DNA from: Candidatus Defluviicoccus seviourii
Lineage (GTDB): Bacteria; Pseudomonadota; Alphaproteobacteria; Rhodospirillales; Defluviicoccaceae
Length of the DNA: 64,000 nt
Assembly (NCBI GenBank): GCA_900609035.2
Contig: UXAT02000003.1
Span: forward strand, 1 to 64,000
Direction of reading: 5' to 3'
The notes under the pieces: generated by a model
The model's input: only the letters and a program-made list of their open reading frames with translations
Told to the model about the DNA's origin: nothing
Database searches by the model: none
Position numbers and translations under genes: made by a program
Shown: positions 43,489 to 52,936 of the stretch, in pieces
Layout of the letters: each line of letters begins with the position of its first letter
How positions within the stretch are numbered: position 1 is the stretch's first letter

Positions 43489-46260
43489 ATGGACGAACTT
43501 CTGACCGAGTTCCTGACCGAAACCAACGAGAGCCTGGCCGTTATCGACGCCGAACTGGTCCAGTTCGAGCAGAACCCGGGTGATCTCAAGATCCTCGGCA
43601 ACATCTTTCGCCTGGTCCACACCATCAAGGGCACGTGCGGATTCCTGGGCCTAGGCCGCTTGGAAGCCATCGCGCATGCGGGCGAGACGTTGTTGGGCTT
43701 GTTCCGCGACGGCAAGCTCTCCGTGAGTGCGCCAGCGGTGACCGCGATCCTGAAATGCATCGACAGTATTCGCGGCATCCTCGCCGAGCTGGAGCAGTCC
43801 GGCGCCGAGCCGGTGGGCGATGACTCTGCACTCATCGCCGAACTGGGCGCGATTGCCGCCGGCACGCCTCCGCCACCCGCAGCCTCTGCCGCCACCCCCG
43901 CCGCCGAGGCGGAGCGGGCTACGGCTGCACCGGCAGAAGCCATCCCGGTTGGCGAGGGCGGTTTTCCCGTTGCGGCGGAGCTCTTGGAAGAGGTTGCGCG
44001 GGCAGAGGCTTCCGGCGTCCATGCCGCCAGCGACGCCGATATCGCCGCTGCGATCGCCGCCGAGCGGGTGCGCGAGGCCGCAGCGGTGATGGGCACGGCC
44101 GAGACTTCGGCGGCGGCACCGGCTGCCGCGCCTAAGGCCGCCGGCGAGGCGGCGGGTGCTGCGTCCGGCGAGCGTGACTCGGCCGTGGCAAACCAGTCGA
44201 TCCGGGTCGCCGTCGATACGCTTGAAACGCTGATGACGTTGGTGAGCGAGCTGGTGCTCACCCGCAATCAGCTGCTGCAGATGGTGCGCAACCGCGAGGA
44301 TACCGGCCTCGCCGCGCCCTTGCAGCGCCTGAGCCACCTCACGACCGAGCTGCAAGAAGGCGTGATGAAGACGCGCATGCAGCCGATCGGCAACGCCTGG
44401 GCCAAGCTGCCGCGCATCGTCCGCGATCTCTCGGTCGAGACCGGCAAGAAGCTCGAACTGACGATGATCGGCGCCGACACCGAGCTCGACCGTCAGGTCC
44501 TGCAGCTGATCAAGGATCCGCTCACCCACATGGTACGCAACTCGGCCGATCATGGCATCGAGACGCCCGAGGAACGGCGTGACCAGGGCAAATCGGAAAC
44601 AGGCACGATCACGCTCAAGGCCTATCACGAAGGTGGGCACATCATCATCGAGGTGGCCGACGACGGCCGCGGCCTTGATGTTGATCGCATCCGCCGCAAG
44701 ATCCTGGCCCAGGGCTTGGCCAGCCCGAGCGAACTCGTGCGTCTGACCGACGATCAGGTCTATCAGTTCATCTTCCGCGCCGGTTTTTCGACCGCCGAAA
44801 AGGTCACCAACGTTTCGGGCCGCGGCGTCGGCATGGACGTGGTGCGAACGAATGTTGAGAAGATCGGCGGCACCATCGCGCTCAAGGCGCTGCCGCGTCG
44901 GGGGACGGCGTTCACGATCAAGATCCCGCTCACGCTGGCGATCGTCTCCGCGCTCATCCTCGGCTGCGCCGGCCAGCGCTTCGCTGTGCCGCAGATCTGC
45001 GTCCGCGAGTTGGTGCGGGTCGCGGGCGACAGTGAGAACCGGATCGAGCGCATCAACGATGCGCCGCTGCTGCGCCTGCGCGAGCGGTTGTTGCCGCTGG
45101 TCGATCTGCGTGCCCTGCTGCGGCTCGAAGGCCCCGCGACTGCTGCGACCGCTGCGACCGAGCCGTTCGTGGTCGTGACCCAAGTCGGCGCGGTCAGTTT
45201 CGGCATCATCGTCGATGAAGTGTTCGATACCGAGGAAATCGTGGTCAAGCCGGTTGCCTCGATCCTGCGTGCAATCCCGTACTACGCCGGCAACACCATT
45301 CTCGGCGACGGCAGCGTCATCATGATCCTCGATCCCAACGGCATCGCCGCCACTGTCGGCGACAAGGCGGCTGAGACGGCGGATGAGTGCGATACGCGCG
45401 GTGCCAAGGATCAGGAGACGACCCGGGTGCTGGTGTTCCGCGCCGGCGATGCCGATCCCAAGGCGGTGCCGCTCGAACTGGTTGCGCGCCTGGAGCAGAT
45501 CGAGTCCGCCAAGATCGAGCGTTCGCAGGGGCGCGCCGTGATCCAGTATCGCAATTCCCTGATGCCTCTGGTGCCGCTCGCAGACTCCTTCGATTGGGCA
45601 AGCCGGCCGGTCCATCCGGTCCTTGTCTTCTCCGACCGCGACCGCTCGATGGGGCTCGTCGTCGACGAGATCATCGATGTCTTGGAGGAGACGCTCACCA
45701 TCGAGATTGCGGCCGAGAAGGCGGGCACCATCGGCAGCGCCGTCATCGGCGGACGATCGACCGACATCATCGATGTCACCCACTTCCTAACCAAGGCCTA
45801 TCCCACCTGGTTCGGGCCTGAGGCCGGGGACGCCTTCGGCACGGCCAGCACGAAGAAGCAGCTGCTCGTGGTGGAGGACAGCGACTTCTTCCGCTCCCTG
45901 GTGGTGCCGATCCTGGAGGCCGCCGGCTACGTAGTGACCGCCGTTTCCGATGCGGTCCAGGCGTTGCGCATCCGCGATGCCGGCCAGCGCTTCGATGCCA
46001 TTATCAGCGACATCGAAATGCCGGGTTTGAACGGCTTTGAGTTTGCAGAGAACGTCCGCCGCGACGACCGCTGGTGCCAGACTCCGCTGGTAGCGCTGTC
46101 ATCGTACGCAAGCGAGGCGGACTTTGCGCGCGGCCGCGCGGTCGGCTTTACCGATTACGTCGCCAAGTTCGACCGCGAGGGCTTGATCCAGAGCCTGGCG
46201 CAGACGCTGGGCGGCAGGCCAAACGCTTGGCAAGGCGAGAGCGGTCCTTTGCGGAACTGA
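43489..46260 (+). CDS. cheA: Hybrid chemotaxis kinase CheA with receiver domain
   Basis: The 923-residue kinase senses receptor state and phosphorylates CheY and CheB. Domains in order: Hpt with His44 (VHTIKGTCGFLG); a long Ala/Pro linker; the dimerisation helices (SIRVAVDTLETLMTLVSELV); the ATPase with HMVRNSADHGIETPEER and RGVGMDVVR; a first CheW-like domain from about residue 480; a second CheW-like domain at about 650-770; and a C-terminal receiver with Asp841 (ISDIEMPGLNG). The extra CheW-like and receiver domains exceed the standard CheA layout. It follows chpT by about 110 bp. Confidence 0.95.
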   Translation: MDELLTEFLTETNESLAVIDAELVQFEQNPGDLKILGNIFRLVHTIKGTCGFLGLGRLEAIAHAGETLLGLFRDGKLSVSAPAVTAILKCIDSIRGILAELEQSGAEPVGDDSALIAELGAIAAGTPPPPAASAATPAAEAERATAAPAEAIPVGEGGFPVAAELLEEVARAEASGVHAASDADIAAAIAAERVREAAAVMGTAETSAAAPAAAPKAAGEAAGAASGERDSAVANQSIRVAVDTLETLMTLVSELVLTRNQLLQMVRNREDTGLAAPLQRLSHLTTELQEGVMKTRMQPIGNAWAKLPRIVRDLSVETGKKLELTMIGADTELDRQVLQLIKDPLTHMVRNSADHGIETPEERRDQGKSETGTITLKAYHEGGHIIIEVADDGRGLDVDRIRRKILAQGLASPSELVRLTDDQVYQFIFRAGFSTAEKVTNVSGRGVGMDVVRTNVEKIGGTIALKALPRRGTAFTIKIPLTLAIVSALILGCAGQRFAVPQICVRELVRVAGDSENRIERINDAPLLRLRERLLPLVDLRALLRLEGPATAATAATEPFVVVTQVGAVSFGIIVDEVFDTEEIVVKPVASILRAIPYYAGNTILGDGSVIMILDPNGIAATVGDKAAETADECDTRGAKDQETTRVLVFRAGDADPKAVPLELVARLEQIESAKIERSQGRAVIQYRNSLMPLVPLADSFDWASRPVHPVLVFSDRDRSMGLVVDEIIDVLEETLTIEIAAEKAGTIGSAVIGGRSTDIIDVTHFLTKAYPTWFGPEAGDAFGTASTKKQLLVVEDSDFFRSLVVPILEAAGYVVTAVSDAVQALRIRDAGQRFDAIISDIEMPGLNGFEFAENVRRDDRWCQTPLVALSSYASEADFARGRAVGFTDYVAKFDREGLIQSLAQTLGGRPNAWQGESGPLRN

Positions 46261-46283
46261 CGGCCGAAAGGGGTGCTGAAACA

Positions 46284-46361
46284 ATGAGCGCGACACGCTC
46301 GATCGTAACCAGTGTGCGGCGCGTGGGTGCCCGCTCAGAGCCGTCCCGGGCCAGGCCATGA
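46284..46361 (+). CDS. 25-residue frame where cheW would be expected
   Basis: Between cheA and cheY a short frame starts at ATG 46284 after GAAAGGGG with good spacing. It encodes MSATRSIVTSVRRVGARSEP..., ends RARP, and overlaps the start of cheY (stop at 46359-46361). A complete cheW usually sits in this place. The frame could be the truncated front end of a deleted cheW, or a translational leader for cheY. It is too short to classify. Confidence 0.3.
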   Translation: MSATRSIVTSVRRVGARSEPSRARP

Positions 46362-46723
46362 GAACCTGCCTGATCGTTGATGACTCGCGGGTGGTCCGCA
46401 CGGTCGCGCGCCGGATCCTCGAAGAGCTGCAGTTCGCCTCTCGTGAAGCCGGCGATGGCCAAGCGGCGCTCGCGGCCTGCCAGGAGGAGATCCCCGATTT
46501 CGTCCTCCTCGACTGGAACATGCCGGTGATGAATGGTCTCGATTTTCTGAGGGCGCTGCGCCAACTGCCAAGCGTGCGCCAGCCGATCGTCATTTTCTGC
46601 ACCACCGAGAACGACATCAATCATATCCAGCAGGCGATCGAGGCCGGCGCCGACGAATACATCATGAAACCGTTTGCGAGCGATGTCCTACAGGCAAAGC
46701 TCGTTCAAGTCGGCCTCCTCTAG
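46358..46723 (+). CDS. cheY: Chemotaxis response regulator CheY
   Basis: The 121-residue single receiver domain has acidic pocket VDDS, phosphoacceptor Asp in VLLDWNMPVMNG, the switch Thr in IVIFCTTEND and Lys in IMKPFASD. CheY-P binds the flagellar switch FliM. It overlaps the upstream 25-residue frame and is followed by cheB after 18 bp. Confidence 0.93.
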   Translation: MRTCLIVDDSRVVRTVARRILEELQFASREAGDGQAALAACQEEIPDFVLLDWNMPVMNGLDFLRALRQLPSVRQPIVIFCTTENDINHIQQAIEAGADEYIMKPFASDVLQAKLVQVGLL

Positions 46724-46741
46724 CTGCGACAGGCCCGTGTT

Positions 46742-47911
46742 GTGAATGTCTTGCCAGGCACGAAACCCGTTTCGCGAGCGGCTGTCATTGCCGATGCCCC
46801 TTACCGCGTCATGGTGGTCGATGATTCAGCGATCGTCCGCGGCCTAATCAACCGCATGCTGGAGGGCGATCCGTCGATCGCCGTCGCGGCATCAGTCGGC
46901 AATGGAGCTACCGCGGTCGCCCAGTTCGAGCGTGATCGAGCCATCGATGTCATCGTCCTCGATATCGAGATGCCGGTCATGGACGGTCTTGAGGCTCTGC
47001 AGCGGCTGTTAGCGCTCGATCCCTGCGTGCAGGTGGTAATGGCCTCGACCCTGACCCAGCGCAACGCCGAGGTGAGCCTGAAGGCGCTTCAGGCCGGCGC
47101 GGCTGACTACGTGCCAAAGCCCTCGACCCAGCGCTTGAGCGGCGCGCAGGAGTTCGCGCGCGAACTCGTGGCGAAGGTCAAGGCGTTGGGTGCCCGCCGC
47201 CGTCAGATCGATCGTGAGGCCGGCCGCTCCAGGGGAATCGTGCCTCCAGCCGCTTCACCGGTTCGCCCGAGCGGGAGAACCGCCAGCCCGGCGCGGCTCC
47301 CGATCACGCTGCAGCCGGCAGCCGGTAGCAGGCCAGATGTGATCGCGATTGGCTGTTCAACCGGCGGTCCGCAGGCGCTGCAAACACTGTTCGCAGGCTT
47401 GCGCTCCGGCGCGCTGATGCAGCCGATCTTGATTACCCAGCACATGCCGGCGATGTTCACCACCATCCTTGCTGAACACCTGCAAAAGCAGAGCGGGCGC
47501 CCCTGCGCCGAGGCGGTCGACGGTACGCCGCTGGTCCCGGGTCAGATCGTGCTCGCCCGCGGCGACTGGCACATGCGGGTCGAGAGCCGCGGCGCGCAAG
47601 GTGCTGTCGTGCGCTGCAACCAGGAGCCGCCGGAAAACTTCTGCCGCCCCGCCGTCGATCCGATGCTGCGCAGCGTCGCCCAGGTTTTCGGTGGCCGGGC
47701 GCTGGCCGTCATCCTCACCGGCATGGGCAGCGATGGGCTTGAAGGCGGCCGGGCGGTGGTCGCCGCTGGCGGCACGCTCTTCGCCCAGGACGAGGCGACG
47801 AGCGTCGTCTGGGGCATGCCCGGTGCAGTCGCGTCAGCAGGGCTGTGCACGGCGGTGTTGCCGCTGGCCGATCTGGCGCCTGCGATCCTCAAGCGCGCCA
47901 CCGGGAGCTGA
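46742..47911 (+). CDS. cheB: Chemotaxis protein-glutamate methylesterase CheB
   Basis: The 389-residue enzyme removes methyl groups from receptors for adaptation. The N-terminal receiver domain has Asp in VIVLDIEMPVMDG and Lys in VPKPS. After a linker comes the esterase domain with the catalytic Ser in AIGCSTGGPQAL, His in ITQHMPAMF and Asp in TGMGSDGLEGG. GTG 46742 is the start that precedes the receiver domain most closely. The stop is separated from cheR by one base. Confidence 0.95.
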   Translation: MNVLPGTKPVSRAAVIADAPYRVMVVDDSAIVRGLINRMLEGDPSIAVAASVGNGATAVAQFERDRAIDVIVLDIEMPVMDGLEALQRLLALDPCVQVVMASTLTQRNAEVSLKALQAGAADYVPKPSTQRLSGAQEFARELVAKVKALGARRRQIDREAGRSRGIVPPAASPVRPSGRTASPARLPITLQPAAGSRPDVIAIGCSTGGPQALQTLFAGLRSGALMQPILITQHMPAMFTTILAEHLQKQSGRPCAEAVDGTPLVPGQIVLARGDWHMRVESRGAQGAVVRCNQEPPENFCRPAVDPMLRSVAQVFGGRALAVILTGMGSDGLEGGRAVVAAGGTLFAQDEATSVVWGMPGAVASAGLCTAVLPLADLAPAILKRATGS

Positions 47912-47912
47912 A

Positions 47913-48749
47913 ATGCAGGCCGCCGACTTCCAGTTCCTGAGCGCCCTGATCAAGGAACGTTCGGGCATCGCGCTCTCCAGCGACAAGACCTACCTGCTCG
48001 AGAACCGGCTTGGGCCGCTCGCGGCACAGCGCCGATTGAACGACATCGCCGGTCTCGTTGCACGGATGAAATCGGTGCGTGACGAGCAGCTGATCCGTGA
48101 TGTCGTCGAGGCGATGACGACCAACGAGTCGCTTTTCTTTCGCGACGGCAAACCGTTCGAGCTGCTGCGCACCGCTATCTTGCCCCGCATCGTTGCCGCG
48201 CGCCCGAAGGAACGGCCGCTCCGCATCTGGTCAGCCGCGTGCTCCAGCGGCCAGGAGGCCTACTCGATCGCGATTACGCTGTTGGAGGAAGAAGCGCTCC
48301 TCGCCGGCCGGCCGGTCGAGATCGTCGCAACCGATATCGCCACCAGCATGCTTATCAAGGCCAAGGCCGGGGTTTACTCCCAGTTCGAGGTCCAGCGCGG
48401 GCTGCCGATCCGGCTTCTGCTAAAGTATTTCACGCAGAAGGGAACGAACTGGGAAATTGCGCCAAGGCTGCGATCGATGGTGAGCTTCCGCCAGCATAAT
48501 ATGCTGGGCGAGTGCGCGGGCCTGGGCCGCTTTGATATCGTGTTCTGCCGTAACGTGCTTATTTACTTTGATGAGCCGACGAAGAAGGGCGTCATCGAGC
48601 GGATCGCTCAGGTGTTGGCGCCGGACGGCGTCCTGCTGCTGGGTGCGGTTGAGACGATCATAGGCCTCTCAACCCGGCTTGAGATCGTTCCCGGCGCGGC
48701 CGGCATCTATCGCCCCGTTGGCAGCGGCCCGCGCGCGGCCGTTGCCTGA
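47913..48749 (+). CDS. cheR: Chemotaxis protein methyltransferase CheR
   Basis: The 278-residue enzyme adds methyl groups from SAM to receptor glutamates. The N-terminal helical domain is followed by the SAM-binding motif IWSAACSSGQEAYSIAI. The VEIVATDIATSMLIKAK and FDIVFCRNVLIYFD blocks of the family come next. ATG 47913 directly follows the cheB stop. No C-terminal receptor-pentapeptide-binding extension is present. It is the last gene of the chpT-cheA-cheY-cheB-cheR run and is convergent with ctrA. Confidence 0.96.
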   Translation: MQAADFQFLSALIKERSGIALSSDKTYLLENRLGPLAAQRRLNDIAGLVARMKSVRDEQLIRDVVEAMTTNESLFFRDGKPFELLRTAILPRIVAARPKERPLRIWSAACSSGQEAYSIAITLLEEEALLAGRPVEIVATDIATSMLIKAKAGVYSQFEVQRGLPIRLLLKYFTQKGTNWEIAPRLRSMVSFRQHNMLGECAGLGRFDIVFCRNVLIYFDEPTKKGVIERIAQVLAPDGVLLLGAVETIIGLSTRLEIVPGAAGIYRPVGSGPRAAVA

Positions 48750-48788
48750 GGGCGAAGAAGCATGGTCGCAGTGGGTGCCGTCGCGCGC

Positions 48789-49493
48789 TCAGGCCGCGAC
48801 CGACGCAGTTGACCGGCCCGCCGGATCACGCAGGACGTAGCCGCGACCCCACACGGTCTCGATGTAGTTCTCGCCGGCGGCGACCGCGGCCAGCTTCTTG
48901 CGGATCTTGCAGATGAAGACGTCGACGATCTTCAGTTCCGGCTCGTCGATGCCGCCGTAGAGGTGGTTGAGGAACATCTCCTTGGTCAGCGTCGTCCCCT
49001 TGCGCAGGCTCAACAGCTCGATGATGCCGTATTCCTTGCTGGTCAGGTGCAGCGGGTTTTCGTCGACCTGGACCGTCCGCGCCGCCAGGTTGACGGTCAG
49101 CCGGCCGGTCTGGATGACCGACTGCGAGTGACCTTTGGAGCGGCGCACGATCGCCTGGATGCGCGCGATCAGCTCCTTGCCGTCGAACGGCTTGGTCAGA
49201 TAGTCGTCGGCGCCCGAGCCCAGGCCGCGCACCTTGTTTTCGGCCTGCGACAGGCCAGACAGGATCAGCACCGGCGTTACGACGCGCGCATTGCGCAGCC
49301 GCCTCAGTACCTCCATGCCCTCGATATCGGGGAGCAGGAGGTCCAGCAGAATGATGTCGTAGTCATAGAGCTTAGCCAGTTCCAGCCCGTCTTCGCCCAG
49401 ATCGGTGGTGTCGACGACCATCCCATGCATCTTCAGGGTGCGCTCGACGATCATTGCCGTGGTCGAGTCGTCCTCGATAAGGAGAATACGCAT
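48789..49493 (-). CDS. ctrA: Cell-cycle master response regulator CtrA
   Basis: The 234-residue OmpR-family regulator is recognised by its near-invariant start [20 protein letters not shown], the phosphoacceptor Asp51 in [16 protein letters not shown], and the winged-helix segment [14 protein letters not shown] with GRGYVLRDP. The C-terminus ends STASVAA; hydrophobic small-residue ends are proteolysis signals in Caulobacter CtrA. CtrA controls flagellar, chemotaxis and division genes and is phosphorylated through ChpT, whose gene is 6 kb away. It faces fliI across a region with a CtrA-like site. Confidence 0.97.
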   Translation of the reverse strand: MRILLIEDDSTTAMIVERTLKMHGMVVDTTDLGEDGLELAKLYDYDIILLDLLLPDIEGMEVLRRLRNARVVTPVLILSGLSQAENKVRGLGSGADDYLTKPFDGKELIARIQAIVRRSKGHSQSVIQTGRLTVNLAARTVQVDENPLHLTSKEYGIIELLSLRKGTTLTKEMFLNHLYGGIDEPELKIVDVFICKIRKKLAAVAAGENYIETVWGRGYVLRDPAGRSTASVAA

Positions 49494-49529
49494 ACCAACC
49501 TCGCTACAATCTAGAAACGAACTGCGCTC

Positions 49530-49544
49530 TTAACGTGCCATTAT
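49530..49544. promoter_or_regulatory. CtrA-binding-type box TTAA-N7-TTAT
   Basis: TTAACGTGCCATTAT matches the CtrA full-site consensus TTAA-N7-TTAA with one mismatch. It lies 37 bp before the ctrA start and about 180 bp before fliI. It could serve autoregulation of ctrA, activation of fliI-fliJ, or both. An additional GTACAC ... GTGTAC inverted repeat brackets 49551-49585. Confidence 0.55.
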
Positions 49545-49724
49545 GAATAGTACACATTTGAGGCATGCGCAACAGAAAAGTGTACAGTTTTCTAAACACC
49601 CTCGTAACGGGTATGTCCCGCAACGGGACCGCAGACGGACGGGCGTTAGCGGTGCATTAATCGCCAGCCGCGACAATCGGCGTTCGGGCGGCAGTTCCGC
49701 CGCCGGCAAGCCGAGGCCGGGCCG

Positions 49725-51047
49725 ATGACGCCGACCTTTCCCCTGCGTGACGCGATCGCGCGGATCCCGGATTTCGCCATTCACGGCCGGGTGACCGGCG
49801 TCGTCGGGCTGACGGTCGAGGCGACCGGATTTGCCGGCACGATTTCAGTCGCCGAGGAATGTTCGCTCACTGCCAGCGACGGCGCCTGCATCCGTGGTGA
49901 AGTGATCGCGCTCAAGCCCGGCAAGGTGCTGATCATGCCGCACGGTCCCGTCGATGGTATCGGCCTTGGCTGCCGGGTGGCGCCGGCCGGCGGCCAAGCG
50001 TCGTTGTCGCCGGATCCCTCGTGGCGCGGCCGGGTGCTGAATGCGTTCGGCGAGCCGATCGACGGCGGTGGCCCACTGCGGGCGGGAGCCGTCCGCTACG
50101 GTCTGCGCCGGCGGCCGCCGCAGGCGCATGCCCGCGGGCGCGTCGGCGGCAAGCTCGACGTCGGCGTACGCGCGCTCAATGCCTTTCTCACCTGTTGCGA
50201 AGGCCAGCGGCTCGGCATTTTCGCCGGCTCTGGCGTCGGCAAATCGAGCTTGTTGTCGATGATCGCACGCAATACGGCGGCCGACGTGGTCGTGATCGGT
50301 CTGATCGGCGAGCGTGGCCGCGAGGCGCGCGAGTTCATCGAGGATGATCTCGGCGAGGCCGGGCTTGCCCACAGCGTCGTCGTCGTCGCGACGTCCGATG
50401 AGGCGCCGGGCGTGCGCCGCCGGGCCGCATTGGCGACGATGACGGTGGCCGAAGCCTTTCGTGATCAGGGCGCCAACGTTTTGTGCCTGATGGATAGCGT
50501 GACCCGCTTCGCCATGGCCCAGCGGGAGATCGGCCTTGCCGCCGGCGAGCCGCCAACGACCAAGGGCTACACGCCATCGGTGTTCGCCCTGCTGCCGCAA
50601 CTCCTGGAACGGGCCGGTCCGGGTGAGCGGGGCCACGGCAGCATCACCGCCTTCTTCACCGTCCTCGTCGACGGGGACGATCACAACGAGCCGATCGCCG
50701 ATGCGGTGCGCGGCATCCTCGACGGTCACATCGTCCTCGACCGGGCGATCGCCGAGCGCGGCCGCTATCCCGCCGTCAACATCCTGCGCAGCATCTCGCG
50801 CACAATGCCGGGCTGCAATTCGGCCGCTGAGAATGCGGTCGTCGCCGAAGCACGGCGCGTGCTGGCGGTCTATGAGGACATGGCGGAGCTGATCCGGCTT
50901 GGTGCATACAAGCGCGGCACCGATCCCGAAATCGACCGCGCGATCGCGCTCTATCCGCGCCTGGAGGCGTTCCTGAGGCAGGCGAAGGACGAGAAAGGGG
51001 CGCTGAAGGACGTTTACGGCGCGCTCAAGGCGGCGATCACGGCATGA
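49725..51047 (+). CDS. fliI: Flagellar export ATPase FliI
   Basis: The 440-residue hexameric ATPase powers export of flagellar subunits. It has an F1-beta-like fold with Walker A GSGVGKS (residues 168-174), the [18 protein letters not shown] loop, Walker [22 protein letters not shown] and the [15 protein letters not shown] block near the C-terminus. It is divergent from ctrA and followed by fliJ after 10 bp. The rest of the flagellar apparatus is outside the window. Confidence 0.96.
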   Translation: MTPTFPLRDAIARIPDFAIHGRVTGVVGLTVEATGFAGTISVAEECSLTASDGACIRGEVIALKPGKVLIMPHGPVDGIGLGCRVAPAGGQASLSPDPSWRGRVLNAFGEPIDGGGPLRAGAVRYGLRRRPPQAHARGRVGGKLDVGVRALNAFLTCCEGQRLGIFAGSGVGKSSLLSMIARNTAADVVVIGLIGERGREAREFIEDDLGEAGLAHSVVVVATSDEAPGVRRRAALATMTVAEAFRDQGANVLCLMDSVTRFAMAQREIGLAAGEPPTTKGYTPSVFALLPQLLERAGPGERGHGSITAFFTVLVDGDDHNEPIADAVRGILDGHIVLDRAIAERGRYPAVNILRSISRTMPGCNSAAENAVVAEARRVLAVYEDMAELIRLGAYKRGTDPEIDRAIALYPRLEAFLRQAKDEKGALKDVYGALKAAITA

Positions 51048-51057
51048 GGCGGGGGCG

Positions 51058-51483
51058 ATGAAAACCCCCTTCGCGGCGCTTGGCCGGCTGCACGACTGGC
51101 AGGTGCGTGAGCATCAGCGTCTGTTGTCGAAGCTTCGCCAGCAGCAGCAGGCTTTGCAGGCGGCGCTCGAAGCGCTCACCGAAGAGGTTGCAGCCGAACA
51201 GCGCTTTGCCGCCGAACAACCCTTCGAAGCGAGCGTCAGCCTTCAAGCTTACACGCGCGCAGCTGCAGTCAAGCGAGCCGATCTCGAGAAGCGGCTGGCA
51301 GAGCTCAAAGCCGCGGACGAGCAGCAGCAAGATGTCCTGCGCGCTGCCTACGGCGAGCTCAAACGGGCTGAACTCCTGGACGAACGTGCGAAGGCGGATG
51401 CGGCGCGCAAGCGCGAAGACGAGGCCGCCAAGGAGCGCGATGATCTGAGCACTGCCCGCCGCAGCAGTTCAGGCGCCGCCTGA
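51058..51483 (+). CDS. fliJ: Flagellar export chaperone FliJ-like protein
   Basis: The 141-residue protein is almost entirely coiled coil (QRLLSKLRQQQQALQAALEAL, then KRADLEKRLAELKAADEQQQ). FliJ is poorly conserved, so the call rests on coiled-coil structure, length and position directly after fliI. FliJ links FliI to the export gate. Confidence 0.75.
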   Translation: MKTPFAALGRLHDWQVREHQRLLSKLRQQQQALQAALEALTEEVAAEQRFAAEQPFEASVSLQAYTRAAAVKRADLEKRLAELKAADEQQQDVLRAAYGELKRAELLDERAKADAARKREDEAAKERDDLSTARRSSSGAA

Positions 51484-51518
51484 GACTGGCGCCGGATCGG
51501 TTCTCGATCGCGGGCCGT

Positions 51519-51908
51519 CTACGCCTTGTTGCTCGGATCGGCGCCGACGGTCGCCACGAGCCGGAGATCGGCGGTCGGCTTGACCGGATCCAACAAGACG
51601 AACAAGCAGGCCTCGTTCTGGACGACCAGAAAGCGCTTGTTGGCGCGGCGCGGCAGGCTGATCGTGTTGGCGATGCAGAAGCGGATCATTGCCTCGAGGA
51701 TGAAGGGCGTCGGTAGCTTCACCTTCTCCTCGCGCCACTCGCGCCGGTCGTAGACCCGGGTTACGAGCGTAATCGCGGGCTCGCGCGTGAGCAGGAGCGA
51801 GAACGGCTCGCCCTCAAACGCCGGCTGCTCGGCTACGCGGTTGTAAGCGAGCAGAGCCTCGTAAAGCTCCATTTCGGAGAAGATGATCTGCCGACGTTCG
51901 CGCGGCAT
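51519..51908 (-). CDS. Conserved-type protein of unknown function
   Basis: The 129-residue protein starts MPRERRQIIFSEMELYEALL from ATG 51908. It has a mixed alpha/beta pattern with strands such as FSLLLTREPAITLVTRVYD and KRFLVVQNEACLFVLLDP. There is no membrane segment or signal peptide. I do not recognise the family. It is convergent with fliJ and next to the ctrA/fli region, so a regulatory link to motility or the cell cycle is possible but speculative. Confidence 0.6.
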   Translation of the reverse strand: MPRERRQIIFSEMELYEALLAYNRVAEQPAFEGEPFSLLLTREPAITLVTRVYDRREWREEKVKLPTPFILEAMIRFCIANTISLPRRANKRFLVVQNEACLFVLLDPVKPTADLRLVATVGADPSNKA

Positions 51909-52171
51909 GATCGCGTTACCCGATCCAAATTTTCTCTTGCGAGCACCGCCGGGGGCCGACTGAAACGCCGCCGGTGGCCGCATCGCCGGTCTGTTGTCGC
52001 ACGAGCCGGCTTAACAACGCATTACCCCGCCGCCACTCTGCCGTCGGTCAACCGCCAGGGGAGGAGGCTTTCGGCTCTCAGCACGCGCGGCGTTTCCGGT
52101 TCGAGGGAATCCTCCTATATCCAGCCTTGCAGCCTGTTCGTTTCTGCCGGGACCAGCACGGGAGAGCGAGG

Positions 52172-52936
52172 ATGATCGATCGTGCGCGTCTTGTCGTCGT
52201 CGATGACGAAGCGGACGTGCGCGCGATGTTGGAGGAGTATCTCACCTGCAAGGGGTATGCCGTGCGCAGCGCTGACTCCGGCGTGGCCTTGCGGCGGCTG
52301 CTGGCGTCTGAGCCGGCCGACCTGGTCTTGCTCGACATCAACATGCCGGGCGAAACGGGACTGTCGCTCGCCCGCTACATCCGCGCAAGCGGCCCCTGCG
52401 GCATCATCATGGTGACCGCGGCGGGCGAACTGGCCGATCGGCTGGCGGGGCTGGAGACCGGCGCCGACGACTATGTGACCAAGCCGTTCGACCCACGCGA
52501 ACTCCTGGCCCGCATTCGCAGCGTCCTACGCCGGATGGCGGAGACAGGTCCGGATGCGGCGTCCGAGGCACCGGAGCCGGCGGCCACGCCCAGGGAACGG
52601 CTGCCGTTGGGGCGCCTGCAGTTTGGGCGCCTGCAGTTTGGGCGCTGCCTGCTGGATCTCGACCGGCGCCTGCTCATTGGCCCGGACGGTGAGGAGATCG
52701 GCGTCACGGCGATGGAGTTCGATCTCCTGCAGGCGTTCGCGGCCCGTCCCAACCGTGCGCTCAGCCGCGATCAGCTCTCTCAGCTGGCGCACAATCGCGG
52801 CTGGGACCCGCTTGATCGCTCACTCGACATCCGTATTACCCGCCTGCGCCGCAAGATCGAGACCGATCCGGCTAACCCGCAGACGATCCTCACCGTCCGC
52901 GGCGTCGGCTACATGTTCGTTGCCGGCGCCAGCTAG
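52172..52936 (+). CDS. OmpR-type DNA-binding response regulator
   Basis: The 254-residue regulator has a receiver domain with VDDE, phosphoacceptor Asp in LVLLDINMPGETGLS and VTKPFDPREL. A winged helix follows with DRSLDIRITRLRRKIETDP and ILTVRGVGYMF. ATG 52172 has GGAGAGCGAGG upstream and starts the receiver directly. The linker contains a 15-bp tandem duplication. No partner kinase is adjacent. Confidence 0.92.
   Translation: MIDRARLVVVDDEADVRAMLEEYLTCKGYAVRSADSGVALRRLLASEPADLVLLDINMPGETGLSLARYIRASGPCGIIMVTAAGELADRLAGLETGADDYVTKPFDPRELLARIRSVLRRMAETGPDAASEAPEPAATPRERLPLGRLQFGRLQFGRCLLDLDRRLLIGPDGEEIGVTAMEFDLLQAFAARPNRALSRDQLSQLAHNRGWDPLDRSLDIRITRLRRKIETDPANPQTILTVRGVGYMFVAGAS
52610..52645. 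repeat. 15-bp tandem duplication in regulator linker
   Basis: GGCGCCTGCAGTTTG occurs twice in succession, giving the peptide GRLQFGRLQFGR between receiver and DNA-binding domains of the response regulator. It is in frame and alters only linker length. Confidence 0.8.

Noticed and set aside
43651..45783. 710-codon minus-strand frame opposite cheA
   Set aside because: cheA carries all expected domains; the opposite frame has none.
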